From positions 15,787,071-15,851,070 of the forward strand of contig CM055618.1 in NCBI GenBank assembly GCA_029379385.1: a stretch of 64,000 nucleotides of DNA, written 5' to 3'. The notes under the pieces were generated by a model that had not been told where the DNA came from, searched no databases, and was given only the letters and a program-made list of their open reading frames with translations. Position 1 is the stretch's first letter; each line of letters starts with the position of its first letter. The DNA comes from Quillaja saponaria. Its lineage: Eukaryota > Streptophyta > Magnoliopsida > Fabales > Quillajaceae. Below are positions 1-13,021 of this stretch, piece after piece. A program made the position numbers and the translations under genes.

Positions 1-1141
1 GTTCATTTTTTACCTTGAATTATTACATTTCCAGTTCCTACATGTCCCAAAGCTTAAAGAAGGTTGATTGGTGGTTTTTTTTTTTTTTTGCTATAAAGGT
101 TGGTTATGTTATAGTAATGCAAGACATCCAGTCTCAAGTAAAAACTTAATTGGGAAAGGTCGATTGATGTTCATATATACTCAAATGAGTGAGGTCCCGA
201 GTGTAACAATCACAACTTTGTTTGGTTAAAAAATATTGCATGTACACCAACTTTTCATTTTCAATCTAGAAAAATAATTACTACGTACAAAATTGGTAAA
301 AGGTGAAGCCATTTTAATTGTGGAAATTATTTTCATTTTCCATCTTGAAATGAACAATTAAAAGCCGGTATAGAGGGTAGTATATGGTGTTTTTTTTTTT
401 TTTTTCTTTTCATAATTTGAAATATTTTATATTCCAAATGGAAGATAATTGGTAGACATTAAAAACATCTTCAAAGTGTTCTTCAATAATTTTTTATTTT
501 TTATTTTTTTCAAAATTAAAAAAAATCAATTTTCAATAAATATAACTCTTACTTATTCGTTATCACATTTAATATATTTAATTTAGAATAGTGTATTATA
601 AGTATAAGTAATACACAAAACGTTCAACAATTAAATGATTTACAATGAAATTATACAAAACTTAAATCAGCTTCATTTTGGACTATTCATTGTAAAATTG
701 CTAAAAGAGAAACAAATGAATTGATAAAAGTTTCAATAATTTACAAATAAATTTATATGTTCCGAAAATTTATAAATAAATTTACACTAATACAAATAGT
801 ATACATCACATCAATTGTTAGAGTCACAACTGTATAAATTATCTACAAATTAGTAGATTTTAATTTTAAAATTTCACCTTTCAGTCCTGCTTATCTCTCT
901 ATATATAAGTGTCTGCATTTGAATTCTAATTTTTTTTCTCTTATTTGAACATGAATATGTTATTATATTACACTTTTCTTTATTTGATTTTTTTTTTTTA
1001 AATGTGTAAAAATACTTTCTTTCTTTTTTATAATAATAAAGTATTTAATAGAAAAGTTCTCTGCTCTAAACCCAAAAGTACACTGTTTAGTTCAACTATA
1101 TCGGGAAGTGTTTACTCTGCAATGAACCAAAAAATGAGCGC
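1..1141. other. AT-rich intergenic DNA upstream of the PPR gene
   Basis: Very AT-rich sequence with several poly-T runs (about 77-90, 389-405 and 990-1000). No coding segment, RNA gene or mobile element was recognised. The short open frame starting at 1002 overlaps the PPR start in another frame and has no recognisable family. Confidence 0.6.
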
Positions 1142-4042
1142 ATGGGCATTTGGGAAGTTGGAGCTGGAAGAACTAAAACTATTGAAGGTAGTTCCTTTTG
1201 GAGTCATTCACCTGAAAATATAAAAAATTTCATCACCTTTTTAAGACCAGGAGGACCTCCATCATCACCATCATTTTCTTTGAGATTTTGCCTGAACAGA
1301 AACGCTCTCTTCTCTCTGCTACACAAACGGGTCATTTTACCAACTGGGTTCTTTACCATTATCCCAAATGCTTACCCTGTTTTGTACCTTGGTCTTCGTT
1401 ATTTTTGCAGTGTTGTTCAGCTGTTTGAAGAATTGCCGTATAGGGATCGGTATGTGCAGGATGCACAATTTCACCGTGTTCATGATGTTATTAAATCTTC
1501 CACCATGAGACCCAATATTGTAACTGCCACTGTTGCCCATTGCTTAGCCTTTCAGATAGGTGCACTTGCTCACCTACCCACTTCAACCTCTCTTATCACG
1601 ATTTACTCCAAGGCTGGAGATTTTGGCTCTTCAAGGAACTTGTTCGAGGAAATTCATTACAGAGATGTGATTCTTTGGAATTCTATTATTGCCGCATCTG
1701 TTGAAAATAGATGCTTTGGAACAGCAATGAATTTCTTTGTGAAGATGATCAAGGAGGAAACTGGGTTTGACTCCACTACTTTATTGCTTATAATGTCAGC
1801 TTCATCATACATGAAACATGTCAAGCAAGGACGAGCAATTCATAATTTGAGTGTAAAGACTGGGATGCTTTCTGATGTTAGCTTATGTAATGCTCTCACA
1901 GATATGTATGCAAAATGTAGTGATTTAAGCTCTTCAGAGTGTGTGTTTGTGGAGATGGAGTGTAAAGATGTTGTTTCATGGAATTCAATCATGAGTGGAT
2001 GCCTTTACAATAGTCATCCTGAGAGGTCCTTAAGGTACTTCAAAGAGATGGCTTTCTCTGGAGAACAAGCAGACTGCGTGAGTCTTTCATGTGCAATTAC
2101 AGCATCTTCTTGTTTAGGGGAGCTGGTTACTGGTCAGGCAATTCACACATTGAGAATCAAATTGGGTTACAACAGTAGCTCGCATGTTTCTGTTGGCAAC
2201 TCTCTCATTTCATTATATTCAGAGTGTGGAGACATTGAACCTGCAGAGACTGTATTTAGAGAAATGATACACAAGGATGTTATATCATGGAATGCAATGA
2301 TGGAAGGATTTGAGTCAAATGGAAAGGTTTATGAAGTACTTGAACTTCTTTTTGAAATGCAACTAGTAGGGGATATTCAACCTGACATAGTAACTATAGT
2401 TACTGTTATTAAAGTTTGTGCAGAAATGATGATGTTGAGAGAAGGAAAAACTGTCCATGGATTTGCAATTAGAAAACAGATGGGAGATGAACTTTCCTTC
2501 GTAAACAGCCTGATAAACATGTATTCAAAATGCAATAGTGTAAAGAAGGCCGAGATCTTGTTCAATTCCTCCATAGAGAGAGACTTGGTCTCATGGAATA
2601 CAATGATATCCGGGTATTCCCTAAACAGGTACTATAAGGAAGCTCAATTATTATTCAAGGAGCTTCTGCATTGGTGTTCAGTGTGCAGCTTATCAACTTC
2701 TTTTGCTGTTCTTTCTTCCTGCAGCTCCCCCAAGAGTCTCCACTTTGGTAAATCAATTCACTGCTGGCAGCTAAAATTGGGATTTTCAGACCATATTCTT
2801 TTAGTTAATTCCCTGATGTATATGTATATCAACTGTGGAGAATTGACAGGCGCATTCTCATTGCTGCAAGAAATTTCTACTTTAGACAATGTTGATTGTT
2901 GGAACAGTGTTATTGTGGGATGTATGCGGAATGACCATTTTCAAGAAGCTCTAGAAACTTTCAATTTTATGAGAGAGGGACCATGTTTCAGCTATGATAT
3001 AATAACCTTTGTTAGTGTTTTATCAGCTTGTGGAAATCTTGAGCTACTCCCTAAAGGAAAATCTATCCATGGGTTAGCCCTTAAATCTTCATTAGGATCA
3101 CATATTCGTGTGCAGAATTCTTTGGTCACCATGTACGGCAGATGCGGAGATATTGAAAGTGCAAGATCAGTGTTTAACTTCAGTTCCAATCGTAATTTAT
3201 GTTCGTGGAATTGCCTGATCTCTGCTTTATCCCAGAATAAAGAAAGTAGAGAAGCAATGAAATTGTTTCGCTGTCTTCTGTTTGAACCTAATGAGATCAC
3301 CCTTGTTAGCATTCTCTCGGCTTGTACTCAAATTGGAGTTCTAGGACATGGTAAGCAAATTCATGGCCATGTGTTTAGGTCAGGATTTCAGGATAATTCT
3401 TTTATATCTGCAGCTCTTTTGGATATGTATAGCAACTGTGGAAGACTTGACATTGCTATCCAAATATTTAGACATTCAACAGATAAGTCTGTAGCAGCAT
3501 GGAATTCAATGATTTCTGCATATGCATACCATGGTAATGGTAGGAAAGCAATTGAAACGTTCAATGAAATGTGCAAATCTGGAACTACAGCAACCAAAAG
3601 CACTTTTATAAGCCTTTTGTCTGCTTGCAGCCACTCAGGGCTTGTCAGTGAAGGGCTTCAGTATTATAACTATATGTTTGATAAATATGGAGTACAACCT
3701 ACTACCGAGCATCAAGTTTGTGTAGTCGATATGTTAGGTCGATCTGGTAAGCTCAACGAGGCTTATGCATTTACAAAGGGGCTGCATCCCCATCCCAATT
3801 CTGGTGTATGGGGGGCTCTGCTCAGTGCTTGCAACTATCATGGAGAAATTGAGTTGGGAAGAAAAATTGCTGAACTTCTCTTTCAACTAGAACCTGAAAA
3901 TGCTGGATATTACATTTCGTTATCAAACATGTATGTTGCTGCAGGAAGCTGGAAAGATGCTGTGGAGCTGAGAACTTTAGTTGAAGACCAGGGATTAAAA
4001 AAGCGAGCAGGTTATAGTCTGATTGATGTTGGACTGGGATGA
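1142..4042 (+). CDS. PLS-class pentatricopeptide repeat protein, E-type, 966 aa
   Basis: An intronless gene for a pentatricopeptide repeat protein, a class of sequence-specific RNA-binding proteins that act in mitochondria or plastids on editing, splicing or transcript stability. Seven repeats carry the S/L-motif signature with a Trp-Asn pair (VILWNSII, VVSWNSIM, VISWNAMM, LVSWNTMI, VDCWNSVI, LCSWNCLI, VAAWNSMI), alternating with 'GK.IHG' long motifs. The C-terminus (GVWGALLSACNYHGE through KKRAGYSLIDVG) is the E domain; there is no DYW deaminase tail. The first 60-70 residues lack PPR motifs and are rich in Ser, Arg and Leu, as expected for an organelle presequence. An in-frame stop at 1088-1090 makes the ATG at 1142 the first usable one. 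It looks like the orthologue of Arabidopsis At4g19220 and is collinear with the next gene, ABCE2. The RNA target cannot be read from the sequence. Confidence 0.92.
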   Translation: MGIWEVGAGRTKTIEGSSFWSHSPENIKNFITFLRPGGPPSSPSFSLRFCLNRNALFSLLHKRVILPTGFFTIIPNAYPVLYLGLRYFCSVVQLFEELPYRDRYVQDAQFHRVHDVIKSSTMRPNIVTATVAHCLAFQIGALAHLPTSTSLITIYSKAGDFGSSRNLFEEIHYRDVILWNSIIAASVENRCFGTAMNFFVKMIKEETGFDSTTLLLIMSASSYMKHVKQGRAIHNLSVKTGMLSDVSLCNALTDMYAKCSDLSSSECVFVEMECKDVVSWNSIMSGCLYNSHPERSLRYFKEMAFSGEQADCVSLSCAITASSCLGELVTGQAIHTLRIKLGYNSSSHVSVGNSLISLYSECGDIEPAETVFREMIHKDVISWNAMMEGFESNGKVYEVLELLFEMQLVGDIQPDIVTIVTVIKVCAEMMMLREGKTVHGFAIRKQMGDELSFVNSLINMYSKCNSVKKAEILFNSSIERDLVSWNTMISGYSLNRYYKEAQLLFKELLHWCSVCSLSTSFAVLSSCSSPKSLHFGKSIHCWQLKLGFSDHILLVNSLMYMYINCGELTGAFSLLQEISTLDNVDCWNSVIVGCMRNDHFQEALETFNFMREGPCFSYDIITFVSVLSACGNLELLPKGKSIHGLALKSSLGSHIRVQNSLVTMYGRCGDIESARSVFNFSSNRNLCSWNCLISALSQNKESREAMKLFRCLLFEPNEITLVSILSACTQIGVLGHGKQIHGHVFRSGFQDNSFISAALLDMYSNCGRLDIAIQIFRHSTDKSVAAWNSMISAYAYHGNGRKAIETFNEMCKSGTTATKSTFISLLSACSHSGLVSEGLQYYNYMFDKYGVQPTTEHQVCVVDMLGRSGKLNEAYAFTKGLHPHPNSGVWGALLSACNYHGEIELGRKIAELLFQLEPENAGYYISLSNMYVAAGSWKDAVELRTLVEDQGLKKRAGYSLIDVGLG

Positions 4043-5749
4043 CAGGTTATTAGAATTGCCACTTAGATTAAAGCTAGCTTGGCGTTCTTTGTGAAACAAT
4101 TTGTTTGGCAGCGTCATATTTTTTGAGAACTAGAATCAACCAGGCACGTAGGCACCATCAGCAAGTGAAGTCAGTATCAAGTCATTGGGTTTAGGATTGT
4201 AGTACGATTAACATTGTCTGTGTTGGCAAATGGCAATGGACATAAGCACATAGCTAATATGTAACTTCCGTATTCTAATTATCCTTGTTTTTTCTGAAGG
4301 ATCTTCGTTTTAACAAAATAGTTACATATTTCCATGAGATGTCATACATTTTTTTTTTTGCGGAGATAGATTACAAGTTTTTCTGGAGTTGGAATAGAAA
4401 ACTGAGCGTCACCACCAGCATAAAAACGGGTGTACCCTTTTGGAATTCCTTTCTTTTATAGATTTCTCATACCAAAAGTTTGGCATTCAAATTGACTAAA
4501 ATCCTTAGTTTGTGAAATCATATTCCAAAAAGGAAGTACTTTTTCAAGGTAAGGTGATCACCACCAAGGTTGCCGTTTTCTGGTATACGTTTTCTTTTAA
4601 CCGTCTGGTTCCAAAAATGGCTGAAGCTGCTACCTTCCCTTCAATTCAGGTGGTCAGGGAACTTCAAAATGGAGAGGTCTCCCTTCCATTGCCCCCCATT
4701 TTCTAGTTATCGAGTTTCATTGCTTGTATAACCACCATTGGAACTTGCAGCTTGTATAACCACCCTTAGATGCAGAATTGCATCTACTACCACCATTGTT
4801 TACTATCTTTTTTATGTAGTTGAAGCAGTGGAAAGTCACTGTTGTAGATCCAATTACATCAATACTCGGACTTTGAAACTCAGCAACTTGAAAAATGTGA
4901 GATTGAGTGGTTCTACCATAAGTATCTGCCTCCCAATATCCGGCTACAACTTGAACTTAACCTAATCCAACCACTGCCACTAAACTTCTAAATCTCCCCT
5001 ATGAGATCAAAACATTCTTCTTAATACTACCAATACAGAGGCAAATCAGTCTCAAATTTCAATATCACACATTAGTAAGATTTTGCATCATTCAATTTCC
5101 TGTGTGCTTACCAGTAAACTTACAGCCAGTAAGTTATAATATATTCAGGAAACAGAGTATATAATAGAAAGTGAGAATCAGTAGCACCCATGATTGGAAC
5201 CGTTCCAGTAATATTTATCTTCAAAGCTAAAAAGAATATGTATATGAAAGTGCTTGTACACCATATTATGAAAACAGATTACTTTAGAAATAAATTAAAT
5301 TTATATTTTCTCACATATAAACCAAGAAATTACAAAGTCATATAGCAAGAAAATTCAAGTTGACATCGTGTACATTTTTTCCTTTTTCCCCTCTCGGCAC
5401 AGCAAAATAAATTTAGAATCAGATTCAGACCCCAAAACCGCATCAAAACTGCTGTCTAAGAGCCAGAACACAGGTATAAAATTTACATGCAGCAGCCACC
5501 AAACATCCAGCAGGCTCTTTAAGCAAATAGAAGAATGTCTCCAGAGGAACAAGAAGCTATGAGATGTCTGTGTAACGAGGGACTAAACCAGGTCCCATAG
5601 AGTGCTCTAACCGATGAACAGTTAAGCTTGCTAAATAAGCAACTGCAACCAAAAAGCAAACACTCAATTCAATGTGCCACAAGAAGCCTCCTAATGTATA
5701 TTTATATGTAGATAGAATTGTAAAATGAGAAATAAACCTGTCTATTGTC
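4043..5749. other. Convergent 3' flanks of the PPR and ABCE2 genes
   Basis: The two neighbouring genes point towards each other, so this 1.7 kb should hold both 3' UTRs. On the minus strand a donor-like GTTTATTT just after the ABCE2 stop (about 5739) and an acceptor-like TTGCAG near 5650 could delimit a 3'-UTR intron; this is inference only. The short open frames at 4512, 4738, 5355 and 5368 show no family resemblance. Confidence 0.5.
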
Positions 5750-8700
5750 TCAATCATCCAGATAATAATAAGACCCAGCGGATTTTTGATCCCTATCCTT
5801 GGTTGAATCTAGTTTATTGATCCTAGGGCGGTAATTAGTTGGATCCCGTCTAAATGTAATATCCAGATGCTGCAAACGAGTAACATTACACGTGAGGAGA
5901 TCTATCAAGCATGCATATATAGAGAACAAAGTAAAAGAAAATGTATAGAACGGGGAATAAATGTTGCCAAAAATTATTTCATGGAGCATATAATACAAGT
6001 ACAGATGACTGATCTCAAACAATTTTTTTTTTTGGTTATTACTGTGTATAAAGGAACAGTTTAATGCAAGGAAGCAAACATTATGGGGTAAATGCCAGGA
6101 AAGATTTTACATGAGCTTACTGCACAGAAAATAGTCAACCTTAACGTTAATAACAAAGTTGAAAATAATAAAACCAATCAAGGAATATTTGTAGCATGGT
6201 CATTGAGTAAAAATACCAAAAGATTCAGTTTTCTATTAGGACACAAAGAACTGCTAGTTTTCTGCACATTGACACAAATAAACAGATAAAAACTACAAAG
6301 AAAAGGGATATGTTAGTAGGCTTACGGATAAGAAAAGATTCATTCCAGTCAACAATGACTGTGGAGAATTTGAAATACAATCAACTGATGGTTTCCCCTC
6401 ATACACAATAACTCTATCTGCAAGGTAAGTTGCCATGATGAAATCGTGCTCAACAACAAATGCAGTTTTCTTCGCATGGAGGATAAACCTCTTGATCACT
6501 TTTGATGCAACAATACGCTGTTCAGAATCAAGATATGCACTAGGCTCATCTATTAGATAGATGTTGGCGGGCTGCAGGAGTAGAAATCATGGTGAGTGTA
6601 ATGCTAATAATAATCAAATGAAACAAACTTCTGAAGGATTAAATAATACTAACAAATAAAGTTAATCCAATAAATCCTGAATAACTTGAGGATTGGCAGT
6701 GGCACAGCGCTCTGTTCGTTCAGGAAGTTATCGGTGAAAAACTTTTAAAGCTCACCAGACCACATGCATATGCAACTTATGCATATCTTTCACCAAAATT
6801 ATAGCAAATTACTCTAGTATCATTTTCTCAATTTAAAAAAATATTCCCATAGATGCCTATCTTTTCTTATGGAAGATGAGCTTGGTGCTTTTCGGATAAG
6901 GTCTAGGAAATAGTAAAATGGCTGACGGATCAACTCAAAAATTTAGCAGCAACAGCCATCCATGAATGGAAAATCTTATTGCAATTGAAAGCACCAACTG
7001 ATAATCTATTGAAATTATAACAAATTTAATAATCCTAATACAGGAATTATCATCAACAGCACAATATTGACGGCTGGGAAGAACATAGAGAGAGGGAGAA
7101 AGATCATCCAAAACAAATCTCTAAGGAAATTAAAGCATATAACATGACATATTTTACTGAAGACTGAAACAACAGCAATAAGTAAATCCAAACATAAACT
7201 ACTATATTATTGGTGTACTCAAGATGAAGTTTGAAATATCTACCTTCCCAAGGCATAGACATAATGCAACTCTTTGCAACTCTCCACCAGAAAGATTAAT
7301 GACTTCTTGATCCATTATTTGTTCAATAAGAAGAGGCTTCATCACATCAGACACAAACTGGGGATGTGTGTATGACTCACGTATTTTTGAATGCAGCAAG
7401 TGTCTGACAGTTGATTGAAATTTTGGACTGATCTTCTGAGGCTTGTACGAAACATTAAACTCGGGAATCTCATCAGAGCCTTCAACAATATCCGGTTTCA
7501 ATAGACCAGCCTGCGAGCGAGAAAAGGTAGAAGAATCCAAGCAGCGCAAAGAACTCAACTCAAGCACAAAAGAGATTTATACTGGCTTATACAGAAACAA
7601 ATATGATATGAAAGAAACTATACCAGCATACGAATAAAAGTTGTCTTTCCTGTTCCGTTCTCACCCAGCATCACAATTATCTGAGAATCCGTGAATTCAC
7701 CCTCAATTACTTTTAGCTTAAAGTTGCCTTGAGTCTTGGTCATGGTTGGGTATCGGTATCGAGCATATGTCTGAATTTCCTCAATATTTTCCTGTGGAGT
7801 CTCAGCAACCTAAAAAGGACAAAGAAGTAAACGTCTGAGTAGATCTACATCAAGGCACTACTGCATCTAAAAAACTTATAATATTTACCCTAAAGGTAAG
7901 AGATTCATCCCGGAACCGCAGATTCTCTGTTGGAACAAATCCAGCCAAGAAAATGTTGATTCCTTCTCTGACTGAGAAAGGAAGTGTTACAACTCCATAT
8001 ACACCAGGTTTCCCATACAGACAGCAAATGAAGTCTGATAAGTAATCCAACACACTAAGGTCATGCTCCACCACAATCACATAACTGAAAAAGACCCAAA
8101 ATACAAGTACAAAGTGAGCATCAAACTTAGAAAGCCATGTTAAAACTTAAAAGCAAAATATATGTTTATGCAGAGGTGTGTCTGTGACTCTGTGTTCTGC
8201 CTGTCTATAACTGAAAAGAAATATATATGCAAGAGTAATAAAAAGTACAAGAAAATAAAACCTGTTGGGCCTAAGCAAAGATCTGACAACTCGGGCAGCC
8301 TTTAGCCTCTGTTTCACATCAAGATAACTGGAAGGTTCATCAAACATATATATCTCTGCATTCTGTATGGCAACAACAGCAATGGCAAATCTTTGAAGCT
8401 CTCCACCAGATAGATCACCAACATTTCGATCTATCACCTGATTTAGGTCCAGATCAGCACAAAGTTCTTCCTTCACACCTCTCTCATTTTTTTGGTCTAG
8501 CACCTGCCCTACATTTCCTTGTACTGCCTTTGGGATGTGATCAACATACTGGGGCTTTATAATGGCCTGCAAATAGCAATATGCATAAATTGTTATGAGT
8601 GAGGGAAATGGTTGAAGGAAGCATTGTAATATTGACTGATGAAAAAAGATAACAGAAAGTTCAAATTTCCATATGCAGAACATATGAGATTAGGAAAGTA

Positions 8701-10202
8701 AAATAAAATAAAAATATTAGCTTAAATAAATTAAGGGAACAAAAGTGAGATCCATTATTTCCAAGCTTCCTTCTCCACGAACCAAGATTTATCCTCATGA
8801 AAAGAGTGATTATACTAGCTCAAATATAGTGAAAGGCATGTTGTTTCAAACAATAAAATCTCCAATCTCACTCAACGACTGACGAGAAAGAACCTCTATG
8901 TAAATTCAAGCAGTATGTTGCATTGCAACCATCAAAGTCATATCAAATCAAATAGGCACCTTTTCGAGTACATTAGTCTTAGTTTCTTCAGGCTACTATA
9001 TTACAAGTTTCATGGGATTCCAAAATGCAAGTTTAATATTAACATAGTAAGCATCACATCGTGCCCACTATATTTATATTTTATAAGCTTAAGCCTCTTT
9101 TTAAGGATGACTTAAACACATTATTCCATCAAAATTTATACAATTAACACACTGATACAGAAACAAAATTTAAATTTCTGCATGACATGGACTATAAAAC
9201 TAATGAAAATTACCTTCAAATTATCTTCCAAGATGCGAGTAAAATAATTCTGCAGCTCAGATCCGCGAAAATGAGTCAAAATTTCCTGCCAATCTGGAGG
9301 ATTCTGTAAAAGTATAGGAAAAATAACTAGGATAAGTAATATGTTGCCATTAAAAAAATAAAAAACAAGGAGAATGAAAAAGAAAAATGAGTATTACCTT
9401 GAAACGACCCAAGTTGGGTTTCAACTTTCCAGCCAGAACTTTGAGGGCGGTAGACTTCCCAATACCATTTGTTCCAACCAAGCCAAGAACTTGCCCTGGC
9501 CTAGGGACTGGTAACCTGTAATATTTAAGTTAGGCCATTGCAAACAAGGCAAAGCAGATATTAACCAATTTTAAGGAATTACAGTAAATACAAGACCTGT
9601 GCAATTTAAATGTATTAGGACCATATCGGTGGGTCGTATCTTTCTCCAAATCCTTTGGCAAGTTGATGATCTGAATTGCTTCAAATGGGCATTTCTGAAT
9701 TATCATACCATCAAATCAGATAAGTATGCCAAGTTAAACGAAATAAAGGGAACAAAAAAATGCCAACTTTATCCTTGTCACCTTAATGCAGATACCACAT
9801 CCAATGCACAGTTCCTCTGAGATGAATGCAATCTTGGATGCAGAAGTAACCTCAATACATAGTTTACCTGCAATTCAAATCAATAAGCATACATCCCCGG
9901 ACTAGCTAAAGTTGATATCTTTTTAAATCCTTTACACATTAATTTCAATCCCCATGATATTCAACGAAATCCAAACACAAATGTGGACCAATTCAAGCTC
10001 GAATTACAAAAAAAAATAAAAAATAATAATAATAATAAATAAATAAATAAATAAAAATTAAAAATCAACTGAAGCAAATTACAGATATATAGGTTGTACC
10101 GGTTTTGACTACAGGGCAACTTTTTTTGCATTCCTGGCGACACTTTTTGGGTTTGCACCTGTCCGGGTTCACGATAGCTATACGCGTTAACCGATCCGCC
10201 AT
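5750..10202 (-). CDS. ABCE2: ABCE-type ribosome-recycling ATPase (RNase L inhibitor), 604 aa
   Basis: ABCE1/Rli1-type soluble ATPase that splits 80S/pre-40S ribosomes in termination and recycling; in plants it is also described as a suppressor of RNA silencing. Eleven exons, minus strand: 10202-10100, 9867-9782, 9694-9597, 9515-9398, 9303-9214, 8566-8262, 8084-7889, 7809-7624, 7510-7244, 6571-6326, 5869-5750. The spliced length is 1815 nt, giving 604 aa, the family's usual size. The N-terminal Fe-S region has Cys16, 21, 25, 29 and the CX2CX2CX3CP motif (Cys55, 58, 61, 65). NBD1 has Walker A G110-T118, signature LSGGE 216-220 and Walker B IYMFDEP 236-242. NBD2 has GENGTGKTT 380-388, LSGGE 466-470 and IDEP 489-492. 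There are no membrane segments. The C-terminus ends in the family hallmark [10 protein letters not shown]. All introns are GT-AG. A telo-box lies upstream. Confidence 0.97.
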
Positions 10203-12117
10203 CTCTGCTCCTTACTTCTTCACTGAATGGAGTTAAGGTGCAGAAGTTGATGATAATCGAAGACTAATATTTAGAAATTGCAAAAGTTTGGGTTTTTCAC
10301 TTTTCAGAGGGAAGAGTTTTCGATCAGCTAGAAGGATACACGGACAGGGAGAGACGTATGTTGGCAACGTTCAGCGTACAGTCACGCAGAGAATTTGAAA
10401 AGCAGCTACCTAGGGTTTTATTTATATGTTTTCCTTTCCCTAAACTACCTCGTACTTTTTTACTCTTTTTTTTTTTTTTTCCCTTTGGTAAGAACCCAAA
10501 TTTTATTAGAAGTACAAGTATAAATTAATATTTTCTTTTTTAAAATAATGGATTTGTATATTCTACAATGATTGTATTTTTTACTGAAATTTTTTATTAT
10601 AAATTTGTTTTTCATAATTTTCAATGAGTAAATAAAAGTAATTATTGTGGTATCTTTTTGTATTGTGAAATTAGTAATCACATTTATGATAAATTCATTT
10701 ATACCTCTTATATTTATGAGTACAAGATTAATTCCTAGAAATTTCCTTTCTATATAATAGTCTCTATTGTCAGTTTAATGAACTGATAATACTATATTGG
10801 TAGTAAATGTTTTTATTAATTATATGAGTTTTAATACACTTTCTTTTGTTGAAGTTCTATTAGGTTTTTCTTAAATGGCACAGAATGACAGAACTATATA
10901 CATCACTTGTCATTGTTTGAATCTTATATCTCAACCTTTGTGGGTTTCATCAAATTATCGAATCTGTAGGAAAATATTTGTGAAATAGATATTGACGAAC
11001 CCGAAAGAGATTAAATTTACACCCACAGAGTGTGAGGATATTTATAAAAAACTAAAATTATCAAGTATCTTTTAAATTAAAATTCTGTTAATAATGTAGA
11101 GTATGTTTAATGAAAGTTAAATTCGCATTTTCTAAAACAAATTAGTAAGTAACCAATTTTTTATAAAAAAATTTGCTTCAATACTTTTAACCTAGTTAAA
11201 TATATATCTCTTACGATTAAGACTTGAAACAAATCATTGCAATTTGCAAATAATAGGAAAAAGACAGCCTTTAGGACCTTAAAATGTCTAAAACGTATGA
11301 CCAACTTAATGGAACAGAGTCACAGATGTCATTTCTGAAACTTATAACACCTCTTCCAAGTCTTCTGTTATCTTTCTCTTCACCCATGTACTTGAAAACA
11401 CAATTGGTTCATATATTGTATTGAGTCACAATACAATTACAGTTAAAAACATGATATATATATTTTTTTTTTTGGTTTTGAAGATACTAACTATGGTGAA
11501 AAGAGCGCAGTAGCCTTGATAACTTTATGCTTTTGCAACTTAAGAATACTGCTTAGAATTGAAGTAGCTGTACAAAAGAATGGGCAGAATAAGCTTTATC
11601 CATACAAATTGCTTGTTTTTTAACTAGAGATGGCTGCCACAGTTGTTGAGGAGCTATTCCTTCTTCATTCAGTTTTTGAATGATAACAAGACAACAGGGC
11701 AGAGCAGGCTGCTCATACCAGAGAACAACACGATTTTAGTTAACCTGTGGACGACCCTCTGCGTTTATGCTGTTAATAGTTCAATTGAAATCATGCAGGA
11801 GGGTGAAGCAATAAACGACTCAGACAACAGTTGAACTTGTCAAGCTTTTTTATACATGGACAATTCAGTGCAATTGCCATTGAGATTCACAGCTGTACAA
11901 AACAGAAGTTTATCAAGCTGGTAGTAATTTGTGTAAGACATACACGAGAAGTAAATTCAAGCCTCAAATGTATGATATATTATGTCAAAGCCAACAATGT
12001 CAAAAGTAAAACAGACTGCAACAAAGCCGTAATGAACATCATCATAAAATGTAAGGTTTATTTAACGAAACCAGCAGCAGAGATTTCAAGTCATAAAAAG
12101 ATTCAATTAACATGAGA
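10203..12117. other. ABCE2 promoter and GRPA3-like 3' flank
   Basis: The first 200-250 bases are the likely ABCE2 5' UTR and promoter (minus strand). The rest is AT-rich, with an A+T-only stretch around 10530-10700. The segment near 11600-12117 probably contains the 3' UTR of the GRPA3-like gene. No other gene was recognised; the open frames at 11643 and 11831 match nothing known to me. Confidence 0.5.
10411..10418 (-). promoter_or_regulatory. Telo-box (AAACCCTA) upstream of ABCE2
   Basis: TAGGGTTT on the plus strand, i.e. AAACCCTA read with ABCE2, about 210 bp upstream of its ATG. Telo-boxes are enriched near transcription starts of plant translation-apparatus genes, which fits a ribosome-recycling factor. 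The sequence match is exact; function is inferred. Confidence 0.5.
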
Positions 12118-13021
12118 TCACTTCCACTTCTTGCCAGATTTCCCATGCTTATGCTTGCCAAACTTTCCCTGCTTATGCTTGCCAGACTTTCCATGCTTGA
12201 ACTTGCCATGCTGCTTGAATTTCCCATGAGGAATGTGAGCACCATGTGAATAGTGAGTACCATGTGCATTGTGTGAACCATGGGAAAGGTGGTGGGCACC
12301 ATATGCAGCAGCAGCTGCAGCAGCACCCCCAGCAAGCATTGCCCCTACACCGCCATGACCTAATGATGAACAACAAAGGACTCAGCTACTTCGACAGGCA
12401 AACAATTGATGCAGCAAAACATTGGCATTGGTCATGCACCAGAAAATGATTTGTCAAACACTTGCCGATGACTAAAGGGACGACGAATTACCAAAATATC
12501 AGGACGAGACCGACAAATGGATGTAGAGTGTAGATGAATAAATTATTTCATCCCAAGAAAAATGATATGCTCCTAAACCTAATGTGAAGGACATATGGTA
12601 TGGTGTGACTATAAAAGCCACTCACTTTATGATACTTATTTTAAATGGAAAAGTAAACTTGTCAAACCATGCTGGGAGAGTAAGAAACTTTCTAATCATG
12701 CAACTGATCAGTAGCATTCATTATCATACAATTGCATTGCACCAGTAGTTATATTATAAATGTTAAAAACAATTCATCAATCATACCTGGGGCATGTGGA
12801 GCAGATGGACCAGGGTAACCTGTTGGCGGGTAAGCACCAGGAGGATAACCTGCTGGAGGATAACCTTGTGGAGGTGGGTATCCTTGAGGAGGATATCCTT
12901 GTTGAGGATAACCTTGTTGAGGAGGATATGCACCAGGAGGATACCCGGATGGAGGGTAACCTCCATGATGTCCGAAAAGTCCTTTGTCAGATTCATCATG
13001 CTTATCTTTTCCACCTCCCAT
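12118..13021 (-). CDS. GRPA3-like GYPP-repeat / His-Gly-Lys-rich protein, 158 aa
   Basis: Small low-complexity protein of the plant glycine-rich protein A3 (proline-rich family) type; molecular function unknown. Two exons on the minus strand: 13021-12787 and 12359-12118, phase 1, GT-AG, giving 158 aa. Order: acidic/basic head (MGGGKDKHDESDKGLFGHHG), a tandem array of GYPP/GAYPP/QGYPP units (about residues 21-75), a hydrophobic Gly-Ala patch (GAMLAGGAAAAAAAYGAHH), then a His-rich and finally a Lys-Gly-His tail (KHGKSGK/KHKQGKFGK units) ending in KKWK. A donor-like CTG|GTAAGC at 13493 and acceptors just upstream of the ATG suggest a 5'-UTR intron of about 460 bp. The likely Arabidopsis counterparts are At4g19200 and At5g45350. 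Its neighbours on both sides are collinear with those loci. Confidence 0.9.

Noticed and set aside
5557..6022. Separate short genes at the ABCE2 3' end
   Set aside because: The frame to 5750 is the last ABCE2 exon read through its upstream intron; the frame at 5557-5757 only starts at the ABCE2 stop and resembles nothing.
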